DNA of 64,000 nucleotides from Mycobacterium sp. KBS0706 (GTDB lineage Bacteria; Pseudomonadota; Alphaproteobacteria; DSM-16000; Inquilinaceae), in contig NZ_VCCH02000006.1 of assembly GCF_005938675.2 (NCBI RefSeq), positions 99,657 to 163,656 of the forward strand, read 5' to 3'. A program made the translations under genes and the position numbers. Shown here one piece after another: positions 8,254 through 16,724 of this stretch. Position 1 is the first letter of the stretch, and the number at the start of each line of letters is the position of its first letter. Below the pieces are notes generated by a model. That model saw only the letters and a program-made list of their open reading frames with translations. It was not told the DNA's origin and made no database searches.

Positions 8254-9617
8254 CAGTTCCCGGCGACGGCGACGAGCATCGACTTCAGCGCCTGCCCGGC
8301 CTGCAGGAAGGGCATCGGGTCGACCGGCTGCTCGGCGCGCCGGATCTCGTAATGCAAATGCGGGCCGGTCGACACGCCGGTCGAGCCGAGCTGGCCGATC
8401 ACCGTGGCCGCCGTCACCTCCTGCCCCGCCTCCACCGCGATCGACTGCATGTGGCCGTATCGCGTGACCAGGCCGTCGGCATGCTGGATCTCCACCATGT
8501 TGCCGTAGCCGCCGGCCGGCCCGGCCCGCAGCACGCGGCCGTCGGCGGTCGCGTAGATCGGGGTTCCCGCCGGCGCCACCAGGTCCAGCCCGGCATGCAG
8601 GGTGGGAACGCCGGTCACCGGATGGACCCGCCAGCCGAAGGGGCTGGACAGCCGCAAGGGCACGCGCAGCGGCACCGACAAGGGCCAGCCGGGCAGGCGG
8701 GCCGCCAGCGCCCGGGCCTGCGCGTCGATCGACCCCGGAGAGAAGGGGCGGATCGCGGCGTCGCGATCCTCCGCGGCCGGCGCCAGGTCGAGCTGCTGCA
8801 GCGTGCGGTCGATCGCGGCGACGGCGACGGCCAGCCGCGCCGTCTGGGCGAAGCGGCGGTCGGCCGCAGCCAGGTCGCCCTCATCCGCCGATACCGGTCC
8901 GCTCTCCTGGGACGGCGCCTCCGCGACCTGGCGCTGCAGCGTCGGCTCGGGGGCATCCCGAAGGACGGCGATGCCGAGCACCGCGGTGAAGGACAAAGCC
9001 AGGGCCGCTGCGGCGCTGACGGCCATCGGCCGGATGCGGGATGGCGGAGGGGCCGACGCAGGGGTCTCGACGGGTCTTGCCGCCATCGGCAGCCGGTCGG
9101 GCAGCGCCAGCACCACCGTCCCGCAGCCGTGCCGGCCGGCTTCCCCGGCGCGCTGCACCAGCAGCCGGGCGGCGGCCTCCGGCGGCAGCCGTTCGAGCAA
9201 TAGCGCGGTCCTGTCGACGATCTCGGCGACGGCCGGCGCGCCGAGGATGACGCGGTCCCCTGCGTCCAGCCGGACGCGGATCGTCCCGGCGTCCGGGGCG
9301 AGGGGGGCGAGGCCGGCCCGACCCAGGCGATGGGCGCTGCCGCCGCCCAGGCGCAGGCACAGCAGATGCGGCGGCCGCAGCAGGGCGATCATCGCCGAGA
9401 CGCCGGTCTTCCGCCGCACGATGCGCGTCAGCTGCGCTTCGTCAACCGCGCCATCGAGTGCGGCGAGATCCTCGAGCAGGCGGCGGGATTGCGCGGCCCC
9501 GGCCGCGACCACGGCCCACAGCCCGAGCTCGGGGCGGCAGAGGCACGCGGCACCGGCGGCGCCGGCGACGATGCCGGAGGCGGCGGCCTCGGCTTCGGCG
9601 ATGACGTCCCGCGGCAT
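8253..9617 (-). CDS. PP2C-like pseudophosphatase fused to M23 peptidoglycan hydrolase
   Basis: A 454-residue three-part protein. Residues 1-178 align by eye with the PP2C phosphatase PppA of this same window (PExGLWA at 29-35 in both; CLRLGGGSAHRL versus CLWAGDSRLYLL; GDRVILGAPA versus GDVFLLCSDG). All four metal-binding Asp positions are replaced: D38 by A38, D118 by G93, D192 by P128, D230 by about C165. A membrane segment follows at 199-219. A periplasmic helical stretch then leads to an intact M23/LytM domain (~320-435) with HAGLD (H341, D345), H389 and GPHLH (H420, H422). Inside should be a dead phosphatase, outside a cell-wall hydrolase. The ATG at 9617 overlaps the previous stop (TGATG). 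Likely a T6SS assembly factor; an effector role is less likely given the anchor. Confidence 0.82.
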   Translation of the reverse strand: MPRDVIAEAEAAASGIVAGAAGAACLCRPELGLWAVVAAGAAQSRRLLEDLAALDGAVDEAQLTRIVRRKTGVSAMIALLRPPHLLCLRLGGGSAHRLGRAGLAPLAPDAGTIRVRLDAGDRVILGAPAVAEIVDRTALLLERLPPEAAARLLVQRAGEAGRHGCGTVVLALPDRLPMAARPVETPASAPPPSRIRPMAVSAAAALALSFTAVLGIAVLRDAPEPTLQRQVAEAPSQESGPVSADEGDLAAADRRFAQTARLAVAVAAIDRTLQQLDLAPAAEDRDAAIRPFSPGSIDAQARALAARLPGWPLSVPLRVPLRLSSPFGWRVHPVTGVPTLHAGLDLVAPAGTPIYATADGRVLRAGPAGGYGNMVEIQHADGLVTRYGHMQSIAVEAGQEVTAATVIGQLGSTGVSTGPHLHYEIRRAEQPVDPMPFLQAGQALKSMLVAVAGN

Positions 9618-10882
9618 CAGTCGAGAGCCCCGGCCGGCGCCGCGGTGTCGGCGGGCATGCTGCCGGCGGTCGCGACGAAGCGGCGGATGGCGTCGTCGAG
9701 CAGCAGGGCGCCCTGCAGCTCCGTACCGTCGAGCCAGGCATAGCGGCGGTCGATGGCGGTCCACAGGCGCAGCCCGCCGAGCTTCCGCGCCAGGGTCGCC
9801 AGGGCCGCGTCGTCGGCCTGGCCGCGGTCGAACAGCGTGGCCCGGCGGGCGGCGACGGCGAGGCGCAGCAGCGGTCCCTGCGCCGGGGTCAGCGCGGCGA
9901 GGAGATGGGTCGCCGTCTCCGGATCGGTGGCGGGGACCAGCGCGAGGTCGTCCTGCAGCCCATCCCAGGCGCGAGCCACGTCGTCGAGATAGAGCGCCAG
10001 CACGGCGGCGGTCAGGTCGCCGCCGCCCGACGGCGCCGCGCCCAGCACCCAGTCGTCGGAGCCGAGCGAGGCGGACAGATCCGTCAGTGCCGGCACGACC
10101 ACCCGGTGGAAGCCGTCGGCGGTGAGCAGCCCGGGAATCGGCGTGGCCAGCGAGGCGCCCGACCGGCGCCGCACCGCCCAGCTGTCCGCCCCGAGCACGA
10201 GGTCGGCGCGGAAGGGCGGCAGGCCCTGGGCGGCATCCGAGGTGCGGATCGCAGCATAGGCCCGGGCCGACAGCGGCTCGCCGCGCAGCCGGGCTCGGAT
10301 CCGCTCCACCACCGCCATGTCCAGCGCAGGGGCGAGGCGCGGCTCGGCGGCGAGGGCGCGGTCGAGCTGCACCACCAGGGCCTGGCGCAGCGCGTCCGGG
10401 GCAGTCATCGACCAGTCGGTCGACGCCCAGAGCCGGATCAGCCCGTCCTGCCGCGGGCCGGTGCCGCCGATGGCCAGCGCCGCCTTCAGCCCGTCGAAGG
10501 CGAGGTCCGAGCCAACATCCGGCTGGTCGATCCGGGCCAGGATCCGTTGCGCCAGGCGATGCAGGAACGCCTCCCGCAGCAACTCGCGGTCGAGCCCGGT
10601 GGTCGCGGCGGCGAGATCCTCCAGCGGCGCGGCGTTCAGGCTCAGTTGCCGCCACCAGGGCAGGGGCTCAGGAGCCGCCAACGGCGAGGCGGCCAGCGCG
10701 TCGAGGGCCGGCAGCGCGGCCGCCGGATCCTCCGGCGCCGCGTCGGGCGCAGGCGTCGCCGCCTGCGCGGCCTCGATCGCGGCGCGCGCACGGTCGGCGA
10801 CGCGGTGGTTCGAGACATGGATCGCCGCCAGGCCGGCGAGCAGGGCCAGGATGCAGCCCGCGATGCATGCCCGACGGCGCAT
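9617..10882 (-). CDS. Membrane-anchored protein resembling only the periplasmic middle domain of TssM
   Basis: A 421-residue protein with one N-terminal anchor (~8-25) and the rest predicted periplasmic and helical. It aligns by eye with the middle of TssM encoded at 27374-30988: IPGLLTADGFHRVVVP matches IPGIYTSAGFYDTFLP, DDWVLG matches DGWVLD, LKAALAIGGTGP matches LKVYLMLGQQGP, and the block ending LLRLAVAARRATLFDR matches LLLVAAAQETKLER. The TssM NTPase, paired N-terminal membrane segments and C-terminal beta domain are absent. ATG 10882 is chosen over a GTG at 10891 because GGAGG sits 10 bases before the ATG but abuts the GTG. It is coupled to the M23 gene by TGATG and lies 33 bases after vgrG. 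No known name applies. Confidence 0.78.
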   Translation of the reverse strand: MRRRACIAGCILALLAGLAAIHVSNHRVADRARAAIEAAQAATPAPDAAPEDPAAALPALDALAASPLAAPEPLPWWRQLSLNAAPLEDLAAATTGLDRELLREAFLHRLAQRILARIDQPDVGSDLAFDGLKAALAIGGTGPRQDGLIRLWASTDWSMTAPDALRQALVVQLDRALAAEPRLAPALDMAVVERIRARLRGEPLSARAYAAIRTSDAAQGLPPFRADLVLGADSWAVRRRSGASLATPIPGLLTADGFHRVVVPALTDLSASLGSDDWVLGAAPSGGGDLTAAVLALYLDDVARAWDGLQDDLALVPATDPETATHLLAALTPAQGPLLRLAVAARRATLFDRGQADDAALATLARKLGGLRLWTAIDRRYAWLDGTELQGALLLDDAIRRFVATAGSMPADTAAPAGALD

Positions 10883-10915
10883 TGCGCTCACCCCTCCGTG
10901 CGATGGGACATGGCG

Positions 10916-13012
10916 CTACGCCGCGCCGAAGACCTTGCTGCCGGGGCTGTCCTCTCCGATCCCGGGCTCGAGGCCCTGCCTCATCTCCATGCCCAGTTCC
11001 AGCTTGGCCTTGGAGGCCTCCTTCGGCGGCCGGCCGGGCAGGATCGGCGGAAAGGATTCGGCCTTTTCGGCGGTGATCATCGAGAAGCCGTCGGCGAGGA
11101 TGATGAGGCCGTCCGGGCCGAGCTCCAGGAGTTGCCAGTCCTTGGCGCCCTTGACCAGGAACCTGATCCTGTCCGGCGTGACCTCGATGCGGGAGCTTGC
11201 CTGCTGCCCGGGAAGGGACGGCATCGCCGATGTCTTCTCCTCGGTGGCCGCCCCGGTGGTGAGGACGAACTTCTCCGTGACATCGATGGCGTGCTTCTGC
11301 AGCACCTTGACGTTGTACTGCCTCTGCGCCTTCAGCCAGACCTCCTCGCGGTCCCGCCTGTCCTCGAAGCGCAGCTCGTTATAGGCGTCGACCGCACCGC
11401 GGTCGGTGTGCGTCCGGAAGGTCGAGCGCGTCTTGTCCGCCGGCAGGGTCTCGGGCGGCAGGTTGGTGGCGTTGTAGACGACCCCGGTCGCCAGCGGCCA
11501 GTCCGGGTTGCCGTGGATGAAGTCGACCACGACCTCCTGGCCGATGCGCGGGATGATCAGGCCGCCGAAGCCCTTGCCGGCCCAGCTCTGGGCCACCCGG
11601 ATCCAGCAGGAGCTGTTCTCGTCCTTCTTGCCCTCGCGGTCCCAGAAGAACTGGACCTTGATGCGACCGAGCTTGTCGGTCGTGATCGTGTCGGCCTTGG
11701 GGCCGACGACAAGCGCCGTCTGCGGCCCCTGAATGACCGGCGCCGGCGTGCGGCGCAGCGGGCGGTACTGGGTGGTCGCCGGGATGATCTCGACCATGCT
11801 GCGGTAGAGGAAGCGGTCGCTGGCGTCGACGGCGTTCCCCGGCCCGTCGGCGACCTCTCCGACCTCGCCGACGACCGTGAACTCGTTGCCCACCGCCAGG
11901 AACCGCTCGGTGGGCTTGGGGCGGGAATCGACATCGCCGTAATAGAAGGGATTCGCCGCGGTGAAGATCGATCCGGTCGTGATCTGCCGCGCCGTGCTCT
12001 CGACCCGCGCGCGATAGGCGCTGCAGGCCAGCTCCTCGGCCCGGATCCTGGCATAGAAATCGCCGTCCTTCTTCTCGATGTAGCGGCCCGGATAGACGAA
12101 GCTCTCCTGCGTCGACGAGGGGCTGCCGGGGGCCGTCGTCGTCTTGACCGCCGCCACAGGCGCGACCGGCGTTCCGCCGGGTCGCCCGGGGGCGGCGCCC
12201 GCCAGGGTCTTGCGCGGCGGGATGCCGCCGACCTTCACGGCGGGGGTTCGTGCCACGGCGTCGAGGTTCGCCGTCGGCTTCTCATGGTCGTAGTCACGCA
12301 TGACGATGCTGTCCGGCTGCATCGACACCACCTCTTCCCAGCGCAGGATCAGGTCGTCCTGGTGGAGGTTGCGGGCCGGCCGCAGATTGTGGTGGGTCTC
12401 CACCACCTGCGGCGTGCAGGGCTGGTGGCTCGAGGCGTTGTCGACCAGCACCAGCTCGTGCCGGTTCTCCGCATGCTCGAAGTAATAGTAGATCCCGTCC
12501 TGCTCCATCAGCCGGCTGACGAAGGCCAGGTCGGTCTCGTCGTATTGGACGCAGAAAGGGCGCCGCGGCAGGCTCCCGGTGGTCTTGTTCTTGAAGGTGC
12601 CGTTGTGCTCCCGGAAGATCGTGGTGATGATCTCGATGCTGGTCTTGTTCTGGAAGATCCGGCTGTTGCGGCGGTATTCGAGCAGCGACAGCCAGGGCCG
12701 CACCTCCGCCACGTAGTTGAGGCGCTCGGTGTCGTCCAGGCCGACATACTGGAACCGGGTGACGATGCCGTGGAAGTACCGCGTCGCCGTGCCCTTGAGC
12801 TTGAGGCCGGCGGTCAGGGTCTGGCCGGGCACCTTGGCGAAGCCCTGGATCGGGTCGGGGCTGGCGAGCGTCACCTCGTAGAGGAAGGGCTCGCCGAGCC
12901 GCTCGACGCCCCTCAGCCGCCGGAGATAGACCTCGTTCAGCTGGAAGGCGGCCGAGGTCACCGCCGCGAAGCGGTTGTCCTTCAGCAGGGTTTCGATCGT
13001 CGACAGGGGCAT
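10916..13012 (-). CDS. vgrG: VgrG spike protein
   Basis: Forms the trimeric tip of the T6SS tube. The 698-residue protein starts with the gp27-like region (AFQLNEVYLRRLRGVERLG...). It then has the gp5-like OB-fold signature (IKVQFFWDREGKKDENSSC, IRVAQSWAG, PRIGQEVVVDFIHGNPD). A Pro/Ala/Thr-rich insert of about 45 residues (around 250-295) interrupts the first half. The ~100-residue tail past the needle region carries no recognisable enzyme domain, so cargo is probably non-covalent. No PAAR gene was seen nearby. It lies 11 bases after clpV; the start ATG 13012 is preceded by AGGCGAC. Confidence 0.93.
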   Translation of the reverse strand: MPLSTIETLLKDNRFAAVTSAAFQLNEVYLRRLRGVERLGEPFLYEVTLASPDPIQGFAKVPGQTLTAGLKLKGTATRYFHGIVTRFQYVGLDDTERLNYVAEVRPWLSLLEYRRNSRIFQNKTSIEIITTIFREHNGTFKNKTTGSLPRRPFCVQYDETDLAFVSRLMEQDGIYYYFEHAENRHELVLVDNASSHQPCTPQVVETHHNLRPARNLHQDDLILRWEEVVSMQPDSIVMRDYDHEKPTANLDAVARTPAVKVGGIPPRKTLAGAAPGRPGGTPVAPVAAVKTTTAPGSPSSTQESFVYPGRYIEKKDGDFYARIRAEELACSAYRARVESTARQITTGSIFTAANPFYYGDVDSRPKPTERFLAVGNEFTVVGEVGEVADGPGNAVDASDRFLYRSMVEIIPATTQYRPLRRTPAPVIQGPQTALVVGPKADTITTDKLGRIKVQFFWDREGKKDENSSCWIRVAQSWAGKGFGGLIIPRIGQEVVVDFIHGNPDWPLATGVVYNATNLPPETLPADKTRSTFRTHTDRGAVDAYNELRFEDRRDREEVWLKAQRQYNVKVLQKHAIDVTEKFVLTTGAATEEKTSAMPSLPGQQASSRIEVTPDRIRFLVKGAKDWQLLELGPDGLIILADGFSMITAEKAESFPPILPGRPPKEASKAKLELGMEMRQGLEPGIGEDSPGSKVFGAA

Positions 13013-13023
13013 GGTGATGTCGC

Positions 13024-15672
13024 CTAGTCGCTGGGCTGCAGGGATGCGGCCGGCAGGCCGCCGTCGAACTGGTAGTGGAAGGCGTCGTCCCGCACGCCGA
13101 TGTGCAGCGCGCCGACCGGCCGGCCGTCCCGCTGCTCGGCCAGGATGTGCCGGCTGATCGCCGGCAGCAGCGTGCTGGTCAGGATGGCGTCGACCATGCG
13201 GCCGCCGCTGTCGACCTGGCGCGCACGCCGGGCGATCAGCTCGGCCACGGCGTCGTCGCAGGTCAGCGGCACCTTGTGGGCCTGCATCATCCGGTCGGCG
13301 ATCCGGTCCAGCCGCAGGCGCACGATGCGGTCCAGCATGCCGTCGCTCAGCGCGTAGTAGGGGACGAGTGTCATCCGGCCCAGCAGGGCCGGCGGGAAGA
13401 CCTCGCGCAGCGGCCGGTGCAGCGCGCTCTCCAGCACCTCCGGCTCCGGCCGAGCCTCGGCGGCGCACAGCCGCGCGATCTGCTCGCCCCCGACATTCGA
13501 GGTCAGCAGGATCAGCGTGTTGCGGAAGTCGATCTTGCGACCCTCGCCATCCTCCATCACGCCCTTGTCGAAGACCTGGAAGAAGATCTCGTGGACGTCC
13601 GGATGCGCCTTCTCGATCTCGTCGAGCAGGATCACCGCATGCGGCCGCCGGCGCACCGCCTCGGTCAGCACGCCGCCCTGGCCGTAGCCGACATAGCCGG
13701 GCGGGGCGCCCTTGAGCGAGGAGACGGTGTGCGCCTCCTGGAACTCGCTCATATTGATGGTGATCAGGTTGCTCTCGCCGCCCAGCAGCGTCTCGGCCAG
13801 AGCCAGCGCCGTCTCGGTCTTGCCGACGCCGGACGGGCCGCACAGCAGGAAGACGCCGATCGGCTTGGCCGGATCGTCCAGGCCGGCGCGGCTGGTCTGC
13901 ACCCGCTGGGCGATCGCCTCCATGGCGTGGTCCTGGCCGACGACGCGCCGGCCCAGGGAATCGGCGAGGGACAGCAGGGTGGTGGCCTCGTCCTTCAGCA
14001 GCCGGCCGACCGGGATGCCGGTCCAGTCCTGCACCACGGCGGCCACGGCGTTGCGGTCGACCCGGTCGAGCACCAGCGGCGCCTCCTCCTGGATCTCGCG
14101 CCATTCGCCGTCGAGCTGCCGCAGCTCGGCCGGATCGGCAGCGTCGCCGTCGGCGCGGAGCGCGGCCCGGGCCCGCTGGATCTCCTCGACCAGGCTGCGC
14201 TCGGCCTGCCAGCGGACGTCGAGCCGCGCCGCCTCCTGCCTGGCCTCTTCCAGCGCCTCCTCCACCTCCGCCCGGCGCTTCCCGACATCGCCGCCATCGG
14301 CCTCCTCGCGGCCGAGCATCTCCAGCTCCAGCGTCAGGGCGTCGATCCGCTGCCGCTCATGCTCCAGCCGGTCGGGGCGGGCATGGCGGCTGACGGCGAC
14401 CCGGGCGCAGGCGGTGTCCAGCAGGCTCAGCGACTTGTCCGGCAGCTGGCGGGCGGGGATGTAGCGCCGCGACAGCGCGACCGCCGCCGCCACCGCCTCA
14501 TCCAGGATCTCGACGCCGTGATGCTTCTCCAGCGCCTGCACCATGCGGCGCATCATGGTGACGGCCTGCGGCTCGTCCGGCTCGGCCACCGGGATGGCCT
14601 GGAAGCGCCGGCTCAGCGCCGGGTCCTTCTCGATGTACCGCTTGTACTCGGCCCAGGTGGTGGCGCCGATGGTCCGCAGCGTGCCGCGGGCCAAAGCGGG
14701 CTTCAGCATGTTGGCGGCGTCGCCGGTGCCCTCCTGGCCGCCGGCGCCGATCAGGGTGTGCGCCTCGTCGATGAACATGATCACCGGATGGGGCGCCGCC
14801 TGGACCTCGGCGATGACGTCGCGCAGCCGCTGCTCGAACTCGCCCTTCACCCCGGCGCCGGCCTGCAGCAGGCCGAGATCCAGCGCGTGCAGGGCGACGT
14901 CGCGCAGCGGTGCCGGCACCTCGCCGGCGACGATACGCAGGGCCAGGCCTTCGACGATGGCGGTTTTGCCGACGCCAGCCTCACCGGTCAGGATCGGGTT
15001 GTTCTGCCGCCGCCGCATCAGCACGTCGATGATCTGCCGGATCTCGGGGTCGCGACCGATCACCGGGTCGAGCTTGCCGGCCCTGGCGCTCGCGGTCAGG
15101 TCGACGGTGTAGCGCGCCAGGGCGCCGCCGCGCCCGCCGGGAGCCGCCGGCGATGCTTCGCCCGCCGCCTCCACCGGTGCCTGCGCGGCCGTGGCCTCGG
15201 GCGAGCCGCGGGTGATCGCCTCGAAGCCGTCGCGCAGCCGGTCCAGCGCCAGCTTGCCGAATTCGGGCGAGATCGCGAGCAAGGCATGGCTGAGGGGGCG
15301 GCTCGACAGGCAGCCATAGAGCAGATGGCCGGAGCGGATGCGGTCGTCGCCGAAGGCCAGGGTCGCGACCAGCCAGGCCTCCTGGGTCGCGTCCTCGATG
15401 TGCTGCGACAGGTCTGAGACGGCGGTGGCGCCCCGCGGCAGCCGGTCCAATGCCCGGGTCAGGTCGCGCGCCAGGATGCCCGGGTCGACGCCGAAGCTGC
15501 GCAGGATCCGCCCGAAATCGGAATCGGCGACCTCGTTCAGCTGGTGCAGCCAGTGGACCAGCTCGACATACGCGTTGCCGCGCAGCTTGCAGAACGCCGT
15601 GGCGCTCTCGATCGCGGCGTAGCAGGGCGCGTTCAGCTTGCTGAACAGGTTGCGGCGGCTGATGCCCGTCAT
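13024..15672 (-). CDS. clpV: ClpV (TssH) AAA+ ATPase recycling the contracted sheath
   Basis: A hexameric unfoldase that disassembles contracted TssBC sheaths. The 882-residue protein has an N domain (1-155), then the first AAA+ module with Walker A GEAGVGKT (230-237) and Walker B VIMFIDEAH (297-305). A middle coiled-coil (~430-535) leads to the second module with Walker A GPSGVGKT (612-619) and Walker B VILLDEIEKAH. The length is usual for the family. Its ATG at 15672 overlaps the tssG stop (TGATG). Confidence 0.95.
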   Translation of the reverse strand: MTGISRRNLFSKLNAPCYAAIESATAFCKLRGNAYVELVHWLHQLNEVADSDFGRILRSFGVDPGILARDLTRALDRLPRGATAVSDLSQHIEDATQEAWLVATLAFGDDRIRSGHLLYGCLSSRPLSHALLAISPEFGKLALDRLRDGFEAITRGSPEATAAQAPVEAAGEASPAAPGGRGGALARYTVDLTASARAGKLDPVIGRDPEIRQIIDVLMRRRQNNPILTGEAGVGKTAIVEGLALRIVAGEVPAPLRDVALHALDLGLLQAGAGVKGEFEQRLRDVIAEVQAAPHPVIMFIDEAHTLIGAGGQEGTGDAANMLKPALARGTLRTIGATTWAEYKRYIEKDPALSRRFQAIPVAEPDEPQAVTMMRRMVQALEKHHGVEILDEAVAAAVALSRRYIPARQLPDKSLSLLDTACARVAVSRHARPDRLEHERQRIDALTLELEMLGREEADGGDVGKRRAEVEEALEEARQEAARLDVRWQAERSLVEEIQRARAALRADGDAADPAELRQLDGEWREIQEEAPLVLDRVDRNAVAAVVQDWTGIPVGRLLKDEATTLLSLADSLGRRVVGQDHAMEAIAQRVQTSRAGLDDPAKPIGVFLLCGPSGVGKTETALALAETLLGGESNLITINMSEFQEAHTVSSLKGAPPGYVGYGQGGVLTEAVRRRPHAVILLDEIEKAHPDVHEIFFQVFDKGVMEDGEGRKIDFRNTLILLTSNVGGEQIARLCAAEARPEPEVLESALHRPLREVFPPALLGRMTLVPYYALSDGMLDRIVRLRLDRIADRMMQAHKVPLTCDDAVAELIARRARQVDSGGRMVDAILTSTLLPAISRHILAEQRDGRPVGALHIGVRDDAFHYQFDGGLPAASLQPSD

Positions 15673-16724
15673 CACGGACTCCACGAGGCTGTTTCGGGGG
15701 ATGCCGCTTCCGTCGGGCCGGGACGGGGCGGGGTCGTCGTCAGGTCGTCGGCGTGGCGGCGCGACCGGCGCTTGCCCATCCAGCCGGTCCAGCCGAGCTT
15801 GCCGCTGCGGCCCAGCCGGACCGCCGGCACCTCGTCGCGGCGCAGGACCAGGTTGACCTCCCAGTCCAGCTCGTCGCCGAGGTAGTTGCGGACGGTCTGC
15901 GCCATCTTGTCGAGACCGGGGGCGCCGGGTAGCAGCCGCTCGTACTGGGCCAGCTCCAGCGGGCCGATGACGATCCGGAAGCGGTGGTGATAGACCTGGA
16001 TCCGGGCGCCGGCGGTGGCGGTGCTGCCCAGCGTGCCAGTGCCTGGTTCGCGGCCCAGCAGGCACAGCGCGTCGCGCGGCAGCTGGACCCATTTCGGCAC
16101 GAATTCGCGGATCTCGACCGGTGCCGCGAAGAAGCTGGCCAGGATGGCGCCCAGCCCCTCGGCGTTGCGGGTGTGCGAGGCCAGCCGGCCGGTGAAATGG
16201 ACCTTGGCCAAATCGGGCATCGCGTCGCGGCCCTGCAGCGATTCCATGCCGAGGCCGGCGAGGGCGCCGAGCTGCAGGGCGAAACGGTCCTGCTGCGGCC
16301 GGTCGTGGCTCACCGTCGGCTCGCTCTCCGCCCAGGCGCGGAAGAACAGCGAGGCCATGCGGTGGTGGAAGATGTCGGCGAAGCGGACCAGCGTCTCGTC
16401 GGCGGCGTTGTGCTGCCGCAGATGGGCGTATTCGGTCAGATGCAGCGGCAGCGGACCGTTCGGCCCGAACAGCCCGAAGACATAGGTGGCCAGCCGGGCC
16501 GGCCCGTCCTCCTCGGCCTCGGTCAGGCCCGCGATCGGCCGGGTCGGGAACGCCAGCGCCGGCTGCTGCCCGATCCGCACCGGGTCCGAGCCCGGCCGGC
16601 TCGATTCCCCCAGCCGCGGGCGATCCGGGCTGAGGGCATCGATCCGCCGCAGCGCCTGGAACACGTCGAAATCATGCGGTTCGGCCGCGACCGCACCGAG
16701 GAAGCTGTCGAGCGCGTCCGGCAT
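15672..16724 (-). CDS. tssG: TssG baseplate protein
   Basis: A baseplate wedge component that binds TssF, TssE and TssK. The protein has 350 residues, with typical motifs PHDFDVFQALRRID near the N-terminus and YVFGLFGPNGPLPLHLTEYA, RFADIFHHRM and FRAWAESEP after it. The start at 16724 was chosen because its ATG overlaps the tssF stop (TGATG), as elsewhere in this operon, and because TssG proteins begin shortly before the FQALR motif. An in-frame ATG at 16760 with a GGGGAAG site upstream is the alternative and would add 12 residues. Confidence 0.92.
   Translation of the reverse strand: MPDALDSFLGAVAAEPHDFDVFQALRRIDALSPDRPRLGESSRPGSDPVRIGQQPALAFPTRPIAGLTEAEEDGPARLATYVFGLFGPNGPLPLHLTEYAHLRQHNAADETLVRFADIFHHRMASLFFRAWAESEPTVSHDRPQQDRFALQLGALAGLGMESLQGRDAMPDLAKVHFTGRLASHTRNAEGLGAILASFFAAPVEIREFVPKWVQLPRDALCLLGREPGTGTLGSTATAGARIQVYHHRFRIVIGPLELAQYERLLPGAPGLDKMAQTVRNYLGDELDWEVNLVLRRDEVPAVRLGRSGKLGWTGWMGKRRSRRHADDLTTTPPRPGPTEAASPETASWSP

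Noticed and set aside
8253..9617. M23 protein considered as a T6SS effector carried by VgrG
   Set aside because: It has an internal membrane anchor and a cytoplasmic PP2C-like domain, no immunity-like partner, and a TssM-like neighbour; a structural or assembly role fits better, though an effector role is not excluded.
9905..13027. A 1040-codon open frame on the plus strand opposite vgrG and the TssM-like gene
   Set aside because: It is a GC-rich mirror frame: composition is Gly/Arg/Ala/His-rich with no family motifs, and the minus strand carries clearly recognisable VgrG.
13075..15417. A 780-codon open frame on the plus strand opposite clpV
   Set aside because: Antisense shadow of ClpV; low-complexity arginine/glutamine/leucine-rich translation with no domain.
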